This document shows, one piece after another, positions 11,266 through 21,835 of a DNA stretch of 64,000 nucleotides. The stretch comes from Glandiceps talaboti. Lineage: Eukaryota; Hemichordata; Enteropneusta; Spengelidae. The position numbers and the translations under genes were made by a program. Location: assembly GCF_964340395.1 (NCBI RefSeq), contig NC_135554.1, forward strand, positions 22,415,592-22,479,591, in the 5' to 3' direction. Position 1 is the stretch's first letter. The number at the start of each line of letters is the position of its first letter. The notes beneath the pieces are model-generated. The model was not told where the DNA came from. It made no database searches and worked only from the letters and a program-made list of their open reading frames with translations.

Positions 11266-11676
11266 CTTCATTACTTGTACTTGTTTGATTTGGATCACTA
11301 CATCTTGTGACATAATCCCATATGTGTTGTGACACCCACATGGTCAAGTCCAGTATCATGTACTCATTTCGTAACGATTCGGCATAATCTAATAAATCAG
11401 TTCGTAAGTGAGTTGTTTGTTGTCGATTCAATGCTTGACAATTGACGGAGATTGTTGGCAAAGTACTTGGATACTCTCCTCGAAGAATGTACGTCAATGT
11501 CACTTTTAAGTTATCTTCATCATCTCCTTGACCACTGTGTGTTGCACATCTTTTACCTCCTTGACCACTGGTGTCTGCTGCATAGCTTCTACCTCCTTCA
11601 CCACTGGTGTCTGCTGCACATCTTTTACACATAATACAAATTGAGAAGGAGTATTCTGTATTACCACTCTCTCTTT
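11266..11676 (-). CDS. RWDD3: RWDD3 (RSUME) orthologue, exon 2: most of the RWD domain, with an in-frame repeat insertion
   Basis: The acceptor is ATATTTCAG (AG at 11677-11678) and the donor GAAG|GTAAGT. The exon has 411 nt: two bases finishing the exon 1 codon, 136 codons, and one base of the codon shared with exon 3. It starts RESGNTEYSFSICI, then has three 12-residue repeats, then LKVTLTYILRGEYPSTLP, ISVNCQALNRQQ, DLLDYAESLRNEYMILDL and MWVSQHIWDYV. The YPxxLP motif and the leucine-rich helix that follows mark an RWD domain; order and wording match vertebrate RWDD3 ([20 protein letters not shown] in human, from memory). RWDD3 enhances SUMO conjugation through UBC9. The odd point is the repeat block between the first two beta strands, where relatives have a short loop. 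Frame and phases agree with exons 1 and 3. Confidence 0.9.
11522..11626 (-). repeat. In-frame 36-bp coding minisatellite inside RWDD3 exon 2
   Basis: There are two 36-nt units (11626-11591, 11590-11555) and one 33-nt unit (11554-11522). They encode KRCAADTSGEGG, RSYAADTSGQGG and KRCATHSGQGD. Units differ by a few substitutions and one codon deletion; all are multiples of three, so the frame is kept. Confidence 0.9.
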
Positions 11677-12950
11677 CTGAAATATAGCAAAGATTAATCT
11701 GAAAATTAATATCAAACTAAAAGCATACATATCAATTCTATTTCAAGTTATGATACATGACAGACTGTTTTGAACACAGAATGTGCCACGGAAGTAAACC
11801 CTTTAAACTTTGACTGTTACTTTTGTCAAGAAAATGCCAACCTATTCTCAGTTCAAATAAAAACAGCCATAACCAATACTTTCAAAGAACAAAGAAGGAA
11901 AAATAACGAGAACATCAATGACATTTCTACCAAACTCGAGATTGCACGTAACTACCTAGTGCTGTAAGTATGGAAGCGCAAAGCTTAGGCCGCTGTGGTC
12001 TGTGCGATACTTCATCAATCACAGTCCCTCTGCATTCGTGACTTGTGAAGTTAATTTTGAAGTTGATTATGTCGTCAGAACACAACCTACATGTACACGT
12101 AATCTGTAACCCACAATAAAATTTTTTGCCATCTATCTAACAATTTTTGGTGTTTTCAAATTTACTTAACGTTCGACCAAATGCCGGTGCTAGTGTACAT
12201 GTGCAACTGTACATCTAGTACCTTGTACAAATGATATATGCAAGTTAGTTCGTACTCCAGATTACAATTTGAACTACAAATTGTCACTGTGTAACAGTGT
12301 TTGGATGGTGTTGGAACAGGTCCCTCAAAATATAATTTTCTCATGCCCTGCATAATTTTTAGATCTATAGACTGGGTGTCTGGCTGTACGTACACACTGG
12401 GGAAAAAAATGTAGCAGAAACTGTCACTTGGAAAAAATATAACATGGGACCACAAGCTACTCTTTGGATTAGGCAAGACCTACATGTAACTGATATGTGT
12501 GAACAACCACTTATATTTTGATAAACTACCTGAGTCGGATTTACCAAATGCTCCTCCCAGATAAACAAACGTATTCCATTGCACATGTGCAGACCTACTT
12601 CCATAGCATGGGCACCTAGCCTGGTTGCACCTTACAAACATACATTTTTAAATAGAGTTTTATTGAACAAAGTAGCAGCAAAGGTTTAAAGGGTTCATTT
12701 CCAAGGCACATTCTAACTTAAACCAAGATATAGTCCTCATGAAAACTGACTCTGAAGAGCTGGCGCCGTATACACCATAACTTTCTCTGTTTCTTGCAAC
12801 CATATAACCAAATATGGTAAAAATCTGTGAAATATGCTAATCATCAGGAAATTTATTTTGAAACCTTTGTTTGACAAATACAAAATATAGTACTTTTCCT
12901 TTCATGTAAAAAAAATACGCAACATTTTTCAGTTTATTTACATATTTTGA
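11677..12950 (+). other. Intron 1 of RWDD3; small + strand open frame of unknown origin
   Basis: Mostly unremarkable. At 11770-11967 on the + strand an open frame reads NFDCYFCQENANLF, with a CxxC pair, then a lysine/asparagine-rich stretch, and is followed by TAAGTAT. It could be the remnant of a transposon-borne exon, but no family is named with confidence. A family D-like fragment with GGACAGACGGACACACAGAC lies just before exon 2, at 11080-11160. Confidence 0.3.
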
Positions 12951-12955
12951 GTGTG

Positions 12956-12986
<31 letters not shown>

Positions 12987-13005
12987 ATGCGTGTATGTGT
13001 GTGTG
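12951..13005. repeat. (GT)n/(GCGT)n microsatellite
   Basis: Alternating GT, then GCGTGCGTGCGT, then GTATGTGTGTGTG. Alternating purine-pyrimidine throughout. Confidence 0.95.
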
Positions 13006-13554
13006 CCAAGAAAATGTGATGCCTCTTGTTTCGATGAAAAATCTAGGGCCGGCATGTGGCCTTGTAGGTGGGTGGAGATTTTGTTTCTCTGTATGTACGT
13101 AAGCTGATTACATTACTCGTGACACTTCTTAGTCTAACAATCAGCAAGTAAAAACTTCAGACTTTTATATAGGACTATCAAAATATCAAATCTTTTTTCT
13201 TCCCCATTCAAAATGTGTTCACTGCTAGCTTTCATATTCGACATTTTTCAGGCTCCTGACAGGTGGGCAGGGAAGGGTAACAACTGTATCATACTCACCC
13301 CTATCATTCATTTACGACCTGATTACACAGACAGTCAAGTCAGTTTTTCTGAGAACAGCAGTTTAGTTTCTATTGACTTAGGTATCAAGTGACAGCTGAT
13401 AATGCACGCTGTAAGGCAGATTTAGGACAACGTGTTGTTTGGAGAAGGTGACAGGAATGCTACCTATTAAAAGTACAAGAAATATTAAAAGATAAAATCT
13501 TCATCTCATTTTATAACACAGTGTTAACTGGAGTAAATAACCATGATATGACTA

Positions 13555-13740
13555 GCTTAGGTGTAAAAAAAAAAATTGTGCGGTTCCGATTACATTCAAT
13601 TTTAAAATAGGTGGGGTAGGTAGATTTTTTCTTTTCTTTTATTTTATCTTTTTTTCATGCGTGAGTGTCTAGTCTAGTTCAGGTTTTCCATTGTTTTCCA
13701 AATGGTCTCTGTATTGTTTATTTCTTCTTATCAGATGTAC
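13555..13740 (+). mobile_element. MITE family B, partial copy
   Basis: GGTTCCGATTACATTC, AATTTTAAAATAGGTGGGG, GTGAGTGTCTAG, CAGGTTTTCCATTGTTTTCC and TATCAGATGTACAG match 20575-20745 in order. The right half is missing. Confidence 0.7.
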
Positions 13741-13768
13741 AGGCTTTGGCCTTAGCTAGAATAGAATA

Positions 13769-13966
13769 GCCTACCTGTAGACTTGAAGGACTAACACTAC
13801 TATACTATTTCTGCTATTCTAACTGTAGCCTACCTATAGACTTGAAGGACTAACACTACTACACTATTTCTGCTATCCTAACTGTAGCTTACCTATAGAC
13901 TTGAAGGACTAACACTACTACACTATTTCTGCTATCCTAACTGTAGCTTACTTACAGACTTGACGG
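13769..13966. repeat. 59-bp tandem repeat, about 3.3 copies
   Basis: GCCTACCTRTAGACTTGAAG begins at 13769 and 13828; related GCTTACC and GCTTACT starts follow at 13887 and 13946. The period is 59 throughout, with few differences between units, so it is a young minisatellite. Confidence 0.92.
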
Positions 13967-14415
13967 ACAGTCACGTGTTCGATTTTTCTCACTTTTTGCT
14001 GCCGAATGCAAATAGTGCCTACGTAGCAATGCCTAATATGGCGGCCGCTATAGATATGTATGTTGACCTTCGACATTATGCTAATATATTGAACGAAGTA
14101 AATCCGGAAGACAGAGTTTTTCACTCGACAATTTCTAGACAGTAATAACGATGATGATGGAGAATTTTACGTTTTTGAGGGAGTAAATTTTTTCCTACTA
14201 GAACGTATCGAAAACCCTCCCGATGACTTCGACTTTTGGACTGGCGTCGACAATGGCGGGTCCCGCGATCGCACGATCCTGCCGATGTCAAACCACAGAT
14301 GCCAATGCCGTACGATTACTCCTACGTGTTGGTTTACATCATGAACTGATAAAGACGTTACGGCAGGATCATGTGGCAGATCTACATTGTTGTCTTTCGT
14401 CAGGTTTTTGTTAAC
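13967..14415 (+). pseudogene. CpG-richer block with broken open frames, probably transposon-derived
   Basis: One frame from an ATG near 14030 reads MPNMAAAIDMYVDLRHYAN and on to NPEDRVFH. The neighbouring frame continues with the acidic LDSNNDDDGEFYVFEG, then ENPPDDFDFW. Together they look like one protein start broken by a frameshift near 14120. CpG density is clearly above the surroundings, unlike the flanking AT-rich DNA. No family is recognised; an N-terminal transposase fragment or a dead first exon are both possible. Confidence 0.3.
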
Positions 14416-14974
14416 AAACCAAGTGTTAGATATAATCGTCCGTGAGACGTATCGTTATGCTGCTAGACTCACATGTACATGTATGCAGTATTTGTATATG
14501 CAAATTTGCTTGTATTTACTGTAAACATCGACGGACTGTACTTGATTTTATGATAAATATTTTACCCAACACCCATACTATCTGTCTATTAATTTTACAG
14601 CTAATTTCCAATTGTAATCCTTGTATTGATCAAAAAACTAAATTTCACATGCTTTTTCGACCAAAAATGTGTGTTTTATACCAATTTTCCCCATTTTCTT
14701 GGTAAAGTTACTGACCATACATTCATGTAAATTAAAATTCAATATTTCATAATTATTGATATACTTGTAGATGAGACCATATCCCACCTGTTTTGGTGTA
14801 AAATGATCACTATCAAAACATTGCGTACAACTGTGTGCAACCTAAAAAGTCCTTAGCCTAGGGGGTCATTTGCATGGAAAGTCTATGGCATCTTAAGGGT
14901 TAAAAGAAAATTGAGATTTTTTATTGATGTGTATACAACGAAAGTCTAATTTCAAGGAAAAAGAACAGTTACAA

Positions 14975-15520
14975 AGTAATAATATTTGATATTATGACCT
15001 TAAGCAATCTGATTAAAATCTGATTTGGTGAAAGTGGCTAGATGTCTTTATTTACCTCTATTTCCACCATTTTGTGTCGTTTGTTTTGTTCCAGGTGATT
15101 GCTACCTTCCCACATTTGACCCTGTGTAACAGAAAATCTTGTTTGACTCTCAAGGATCTGAAAGGTTTCTTCAACCAATCAGCGTGCTTCTTTCAAAATC
15201 GTTCAGAGAGACAGCACCGCCACCGGCAGGTCGGCTCATGTCGTCAACACAATCTTCCATGTGTACGTTTGTTTGTTTTTTCAATTTTCCAGAGTGTGCA
15301 GCTGTCAACATAAGGCTCATCCTGATTGGCTACCCAAAAGTACAAGATTCAAATAAGATTTTCTATTACACAGGATCAGATGTCAGAAGGCAATGATCAC
15401 CCTTGAATAAAACAAATGACACAAAACGGTGGAAATAGATGTAAAGAAAGACATCTAGCCACTTTCACCACATCACATTTTAATTAGATTGGATTTTAAA
15501 GTTGACATTATTTGTATGTG
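14975..15520. mobile_element. Foldback element with about 100-bp inverted arms around a spliceable-looking open frame
   Basis: The left arm (about 15000-15093) includes GGTGAAAGTGGCTAGATGTC, TCTATTTCCACC and TTTTGTGTCGTTTGTTTTGTT. The right arm (about 15403-15495) is its complement with few mismatches, including GACATCTAGCCACTTTCACC. Between the arms lies a roughly 300-bp core. Its + strand has TTTTGTTCCAG|GTGATTG (acceptor-like), an open frame containing LKDLKGFFNQSACFFQNRSE and a cysteine-spaced tail, then TGTGTACGTTTG. No transposase is seen and the core peptide is not assigned. Confidence 0.7.
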
Positions 15521-15669
15521 TCTTTAATATGGAGTTATTGAGAATTGCTTATTTCTAAACTTTTCATGTATGGAAAATTACATATAAATTATAATAGCCC
15601 TGTCTCCATGTGGAATGTTGCATTGGTTCAAAATTGAATTGAAGTCAGTTCTCCTGTCTCAACACAATC

Positions 15670-16060
15670 ACACTAAAACCAGTTTGAACTAAAACCAATT
15701 TGAACTTGAACCAGTTTGAACTAAAACCAGTTTGAACTGAACCAGTTTGACCTAGAACCAGTTTGAACTGAACCAGTTTGAACTAGAACCAGTTTGAACT
15801 AGAACCAGTTTGAAATAAAACCAGTTTGAACTGGACCAGTTTGAAGTAAAACCAGTTTGAACTTGAACCAGTTTGAACTAGAACCAGTTTGAGCTAGAAC
15901 CAGTTTGAACTGGAACCAGTTTGAACTGAACCAGTTTGAACTATAAAACCAATTTGAACCAGAACCAGTTTGAACTAGAACCAGTTTGAACTGAACCAGT
16001 TTGAACTAAAACCAATTTGAACTAGAACCAGTTTGAACTGGAACCAGTTTGAAACCATAT
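15670..16060. repeat. About 18-bp minisatellite (AACCAGTTTGAACTRGA)
   Basis: Roughly 21 head-to-tail copies of AACCAGTTTGAACTAGA with one- or two-base length changes. Degraded related words (CAGTTTGAATCAGTTT) continue to about 16205. There are no spacers, so it is not a CRISPR array. Confidence 0.95.
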
Positions 16061-16434
16061 CCTGTTCTTTTGAACCAATGCAAAATTAACTCAAAAGCAG
16101 AAGAGAATTAAGTCAAATCCATTTCTCAGTTTTCTCATGGGGACACCAACCAGTTTTGAACCTACTTATTACAAACTGAATGGATTCAGTTTGAATCAGT
16201 TTCACATCAATTCAGGTGGGGACAAGGGCTTAAGTATGAAGTTATTGTCTACTCATTCTAACATTTCCATATTAGGAGATGAATTCGTTCACTAATCACA
16301 GCAGTTTATAGTCTGGATGCTAATGTGGTATCAAATTATCTCCAAGACATCTTGAGATTCAATACATAATTTGAGGACACATTTTATCCAAGTACTGATA
16401 CACAATCTAAAAACATCCTGTCGCAACTGATCAC

Positions 16435-16800
16435 TTGCCGGAGGTAAACATACCGTCAGCAGAAGTTTCTATCCATCGTAGGTGTTCCATGGAAAAGAAG
16501 CCTACATTCCTGTGGGATGCAGTGGGATCAATCAAGTTAAAAGTAATGGGAGTAGGAAGTGAATGTGTTATGGCAGAGACGTCTAGGTTTTTAGAAAAGG
16601 TTAGTTGTAAAAACATTGAAAGGTTAGCTATCTCATTGGGGTCAAATGTATTAACGGACGTCACTACGCAATCTTACTACTTAATTAAAAACTATCTCTC
16701 TCTGCTATTTACCACGCCGATTTTCATCTGTGGTATGGACAACACGTCTGCAGCATGGACAACATTGGCAGTTCTGTAAATGTCAGTTTTGTTTTTCGTT
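16435..16800 (+). other. Unassigned open frame
   Basis: An open frame at 16435-16779 reads SIKLKVMGVGSECVMAETSR and FLEKVSCKNIERLAIS in its middle. The complementary strand is also open over 16431-16664. No family is identified; the gene-like sense strand cannot be decided and it may be chance or an old insertion. Confidence 0.2.
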
Positions 16801-17410
16801 TCAATTAGAGTGCCTAGTTTGTTTTGTGACGAGAGAACTATGAAGATAAATGTCCTCGTGTGCAGTCTCTGAATAAACAATTATCTCTGGTAAAAGCTTT
16901 CACATACTCTGTAACGAAAACCTTCAATTTACAGACTTTATGAAGTAAATGTATACAATAATGAAGTGCTCTGTGGTGATCAGTCACTGTTCCCATTGTC
17001 ATCACTTGAAATATTAATGAAAAATGTCATAATTTTAAAATCTTGACAATACCAAGAGATTTGAGAATTAATTCTCTTTACACTAGTGAGGATAAATAAT
17101 TGTTATTCATATGCTGTTTTCTAGTGTTTAAATAAATGTCAACTGTAAATGCAGTTTGAAAGTTCATATGTCAGCGTGGGTGGAATTATTTCAATGCCAG
17201 AACTTGAATTATGGAACACTGATTGCTGTTTAAACAAACAAGAGTGGATAAAGTGCTCAGTTGAACACAAGCCTCTTACTGAGTCAACACATAGTAGATA
17301 GTGAAAATATCCTGCTCTCTAATTCTTTCTTAGAATAAACTAGTTTAGTTCCTGTGAAATGAGATCATGGGACCATAATAATTTGGAAGTCTGGTAGAAC
17401 TATAGGTACG
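16801..17410. other. Gene-free intronic DNA
   Basis: Plain AT-rich sequence within intron 1 of RWDD3. Nothing further seen. Confidence 0.45.
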
Positions 17411-17414
17411 TGTC

Positions 17415-17464
17415 ATGAGAGAGAGAAAGAGAAAGCAAAAGAGAGAGAGACAGACACAGAGAGA

Positions 17465-17503
<39 letters not shown>

Positions 17504-17584
17504 AGCAAAAGAGAGAGAGACAGACACAGAGAGAGAGAGAGAGAGAAAGAGAAAGCAAAAGAGAGAGAGACAGACACAGAGAGA

Positions 17585-17653
<69 letters not shown>

Positions 17654-17688
17654 AGCAAGAGAGAGAGAGAGAGCGAGAGGGGGGGGAA
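17415..17688. repeat. Compound (GA)n microsatellite with higher-order unit
   Basis: Polypurine GAGAGA interrupted at intervals by AAAGAGAAAGCAAAAGAGAG and GACAGACACAGAGAG. The interruption block recurs about every 70-80 bp, so there is a higher-order repeat on top of the dinucleotide. Open frames in several phases here are artefacts of the repeat. Confidence 0.95.
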
Positions 17689-17947
17689 GGGTTACAGTAA
17701 AGTACACCATTAAGGTATGTGCCACCAAAATGAGTCACCTTTTTTCATGACACAAAATCCATAAACATGAGTAGATTTTTCATCTGAAAATTCTCAAATA
17801 ATAGGGGGCCGATAACATGGGAGATGCATTCATGCTTTAGAAATACCTTAGAATAAAGGTATTAGACTAAATGATTGTGACAGAAAATCCTTAACAATGG
17901 GTCTGTTTTTTTGGATTATATATACATGTATATGGGTAGATGTTTTC

Positions 17948-18208
17948 AACTTGGGCTGCACGCCCTCAGGCCTAATAAAAATAGTTGTTTGGTTCCGGTT
18001 ACCCGACCCCCACCTAGTTTTTCATGCCGACCCTAAACTTTTTTTTACATATTCCAAGGAAAAAAATAATCTAGTATCTCACGAGATGTCACAATTTTCA
18101 CAATTGTATTTTATTTTTTTCTCAATTACATATAAAAAGATTAGGATCAATAGTGAAAACTAGGTGGGCCGGGCCGGGTAACCGGAATCAAACAATTATT
18201 TTTAGGTA
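17948..18208. mobile_element. MITE family B, complete short copy
   Basis: The left terminus reads GGCCTAATAAAAATAGTTG then TTTGGTTCCGGTTACCCGAC. The right terminus reads GGGTAACCGGAATCAAACAA then TTATTTTTAGG, which is the inverted complement. The core is about 170 bp, AT-rich and non-coding. The element lies in intron 1 of RWDD3. Confidence 0.85.
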
Positions 18209-18729
18209 TGTTCACAAAACAGTTCTACATCAAATTTGTGGGATTAGTCATTATCCATAATGCCTGTCAAGTGCTACTCATATAAAGTGATTTGACTGCC
18301 TCCATCCCAGTTGAGTTTACGCCATATGCCAGTTTTTACGTAACAAAATATGTATATCCCACGTGAAGCATGGGTTACTGTCTAGTTCTGATGTATATAC
18401 AGCTTCTTTGAGCCCCTGACAAATCAGTCCAGTTCCCCAGGACAAAGTTTTATATTATATGTAACCATTAAAGTGGTCAAAAGCTCCAACTTTTCAAAAG
18501 ACTTTACCAAATCATCATGAAATACAACTAAAACAAGCCTCCAGTCGAAGACATAGGGCCCCCCCCCCCCCCCAACTTGTGTGTTGTATTATGTATAAAG
18601 ATGATTAGTATTTTGGCAATCTTAACACGGAAATGCTTTGTTAGATTTTCCAGGAATGCAACTGTTTGTAGTGTTGGGTTTTCAGTATAATTAGCAATAC
18701 TATTTGGCCGTCTTAAGTGTACAGCTAGA
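18209..18729. other. Gene-free intronic DNA with poly-C tract
   Basis: Has a C run at about 18559-18573. No exon or repeat family recognised. Confidence 0.45.
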
Positions 18730-19405
18730 ATGTAACCTTTTCTCTTCACCTTGAAAATGTTTGCCAAGGTCAAAAGTCAGACTCATGGTTTTATTAGAAA
18801 GCACATCATTAATAATTTTATGGTAGACACTTGAATGGTGTCCATAGGTATTAACCTTTTCGAGATAACTGACAAAATGTACTTTTTTATCACAAATATG
18901 GCTGCCATTCTGCTATACAGGTCAAGGTCATGAAATAAGTGACATGCATGTGCTTCATATGGTCAAACCCGAGTCATGATTAAAATATTGTCACTTGAAT
19001 TTGAAATGTTTTATTCAAAAAGCTATAAAGATAACACAAATTCACCTATTTGACCCTGAAGAAGACTTTCAGGGTCAAAGGTCAAGGTCTTAAAAGAAAG
19101 CTCATATTTGAAAATATGGGTTTAGACACTTTAATGGTGTCACTACGTATTACACCTACAAAGTTATGATGCATATTGTGAAATTTAACAACTAACATGG
19201 CCGCCATTTGGCCATATTTGATTCAGTCACAAAACAAAATGACATGCTTATGTCTCATATATCATGTTACCTTTGTGCCAGGTTTGGTTGAAATCAGTTG
19301 GTGCATGCCAGAGAAATGAGGGTGCACACACGGATTGACAGACAGACAGACGCACAGACAGAACCCAATGTAATAGCCCCTCCGGGAGGTGACCATTGGG
19401 GGCTA
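18730..19405 (+). repeat. Dispersed repeat family D, a partial copy followed by a full copy
   Basis: 18975-19405 matches 4243-4650 in order: TTCAAAAAGCTATAAAGATA, GGTCAAGGTCTTAAAAGAAA, CAGGTTTGGTTGAAATCAG, (GACA)n and ACCCAATGTAATAGCCC. 18730-18960 repeats part of the same order (ATTAGAAAGC, TAGACACTTGAATGGTGTC, AATATGGCTGCCATTC), so two related units lie in tandem. Confidence 0.78.
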
Positions 19406-20570
19406 AAAAGATAAAGTTTGAAAAGAACCTAATAGAGATACCTTCTATGAATAAATAAATCTGGAAGTATTGACTAAAGACTAATTTTACTAAATATTTC
19501 ATCGGAAAATGAAAACATGAAAATAAGTAGCAGTAAAATATTTCTGTATATAAATTTAAAAACATAATGCACAAACCCTTGTATAATTCATAGAAATATG
19601 TCTTTGTGAACTGTTGAAGACTAAAAAATGACAAAACTTTCAAATCGTGCAAATATCAAGGTCTGCAGTATATTGGTAAATGTCACACACAGCAAGCAGA
19701 TCAGGGTCAGACTAAGGTTATGAAATCTAATACCAAGGCTGTCATACCATGAACATATTACAATATTCATATCTTGCATCAACCTTGCCTTTGGCTTTCA
19801 TATTATACTACGTCTGCATGACAATCAGTCTCAACCTTGACGAAAAAACTATTGCAAAGTTGAATCAAACGTGATCCACATCCCTGAAGATTACTGACAA
19901 GATTTCCTTTAATAATTAATAATCACATACAAAATACATAAACTGCTGTCTCCTGACATTATATCAAAGTAAGCCTTGTAAGTTGTAGATGACATCATTA
20001 TCTAAACTGTGTTTAAAGTCTTGCAGTAGCTGTCAGTCACACAGCATAGTGGGAGTTTTTTCCTGTGTGTAACCTTCACTTGTCAGTTATCTATACAACA
20101 TCATGCACGCACGCACACAAATACATGTACCATTCATATTAGATAAGGCTATATTTCACATCATATCTATATATTGTACGGTACTTTCAAAGTTGCAAAA
20201 GTGAGGAATAAAATAACACACTAACAAACTATCTATCTATTACATGAATCACGATTATGTAAAAACAGAGATGTTTAAATCAGTCAATTTGCCTGATTAC
20301 ATTTTACATAATCTAAATCGGTATCACTTTCACTCATGAGTGAGTTAATTTTATCATATTATACGTCCAATTGTTAGTTTTTAAAGTGTAAAAATTAAAT
20401 TTGAGATGTTTATTAATAACTGGATTAATATTTCCCTGGTTAGCTTTTATGCCATCCACAAACAAACAACATAATTTTGGATGTTTAACTCAGTTATTGT
20501 TTCCCTGGGTTTACATTATCATAATATAGGTCCAATTGTTAGTTTTAATATTGTAAAATTAAAATCTGAT
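19406..20570. other. Gene-free intronic DNA
   Basis: AT-rich. The words AGGTCCAATTGTTAGTTTTA and TACGTCCAATTGTTAGTTTT recur at about 20527 and 20362, a local duplication of about 165 bp. No gene seen. Confidence 0.45.
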
Positions 20571-20948
20571 ATCTAAGGCGTAAAAAAAATTTGTTTGGTT
20601 CCAATTACATTCAATTTTAAAATAGGTGAGGTAGGTAGATTTTTTATTTTTTTTTTTTTTTTCATGTGTGAGTGTCTAGTTCAGGTTTTCCATTGTTTTC
20701 CAAATGGTCTCTGTGTTGTTTATTTCTTCCTATCAGATGTACAGCCATTACAGATTAGAAGAATAGTTTTATATTGTCTTTTTAAGTTGATGTCAGTTTT
20801 TGCACCCACTATTTCTTGCGAGACTTCACGATTTTCGCGATTTTATTATTATTTTTCTCGAATACATAAAAAAAAGTTTAGGGTCGGTGTGTGAAACACT
20901 AGGTGGGGTCGGGTAACCGGAACCAAACAACTTTTTTTATTAGGCTGA
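20571..20948. mobile_element. MITE family B, long copy
   Basis: The left end is GGCGTAAAAAAAATTTG then TTTGGTTCCAATTAC. The right end is GGTCGGGTAACCGGAACCAA then ACAACTTTTTTTATTAGGC, complementary to the left terminus of the 17948 copy. The core holds GTGAGTGTCTAG and CAGGTTTTCCATTGTTTTCC, shared with 13555-13740. Confidence 0.83.
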
Positions 20949-21099
20949 AGGCCAAACAAATATAGAATTGTTTCTGATCAGGACAGTGTGTCTAAAATGG
21001 TGCAATGACGCACATTTTTTTAAATTCTCAACAAACCTGTCACTCAATCTACTATTTATGGCAGTTACTGTTCGTTTTATTTAGTACTTTAGAGCAAGT

Positions 21100-21297
21100 G
21101 TGTATGTGTGGCAGATGTCATTTGCTTGTTCATGGTTGGCTCTGCAGTTGTCTTCACTGAAGTAGGGAGGGTTATTTTTGTGTTTCCCCTCGGATCTACA
21201 GACTGCATAGGCTGGACAAACACACACAGAAAGACAGACGTAGGGGCATTTTAGTGATGCATGCTGACCAGAAACAATTCTTCTTCTTTTTTTGGCC
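21100..21297 (+). repeat. Dispersed repeat family C, copy 2
   Basis: Ordered matches to 9945-10185: GGCAGATGTCATTTGCTTG, GGTTGGCTCTGCA, AGGGAGGG, GGATCTACAGAC, GGCTGGACAAA and GCTGACCAGAAACAATTCT. Confidence 0.72.
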
Positions 21298-21835
21298 TAA
21301 TCTAATCTTTCCCTGTTTAATTTTCTAATGATGTCTTTCTATATTGTTACTATGGACGATATAATGTTAGATGTCACAGCCTAGAAAGTTGCTGGTAATT
21401 ACTGGCATTTGTAGGTGATAAATGGTCCAATGCAGGTGAATTTTTGTAAATACCTGCATTCAGCAGATGACATTTTAAATTTACTGGCATTTGAAAGGTG
21501 GAATTTCAACTTTAGCTTGACAGACAAATTTTGAAGCTCACTTGTATATTTACGATGTTCATGATAATGTAATCTTTTTATTTGCATTAATATGAACATT
21601 GTCATTCAATCAAATTTATGATTATTTGTACTCAGAATAACATGGCATTTGTCACAATGAATGTTGGTAAGAATTAAAGTTTGATATATATTATTTTTAA
21701 TTTATATTTAATATTTATTATTTAATATTTATTATTTTTAATTTATATTTAATGGCCAAATGGATGACAAGTATGTATTTATTTTTGGATTTTTAATTCT
21801 GAAGACAACTCTACCATACACATATACATATCGAC
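21298..21835. other. Gene-free intronic DNA with an AT-rich duplication
   Basis: 21685-21755 repeats TTATTTTTAATTTATATTTA twice. No gene found. Confidence 0.45.

Noticed and set aside
15074-15313. Nuclear-receptor DNA-binding domain exon (GFF...C pattern)
   Set aside because: Only a few residues fit; the required CxxC pairs and P-box are absent. Kept only as an unassigned core of a foldback element.
15670-16060. CRISPR-like look of regularly repeated short words
   Set aside because: Units are contiguous with no unique spacers, and the genome is an animal's; it is a minisatellite.
16435-16779. Alba/Rpp25-like protein
   Set aside because: The resemblance of KLKVMGVGSECVMAE to the family is short and lacks the conserved glycine and basic pattern; left unassigned.
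17345-17750. Open frames rich in Leu/Ser or Arg/Glu
   Set aside because: Produced by the GA/CT tract; no domain and no splice context.
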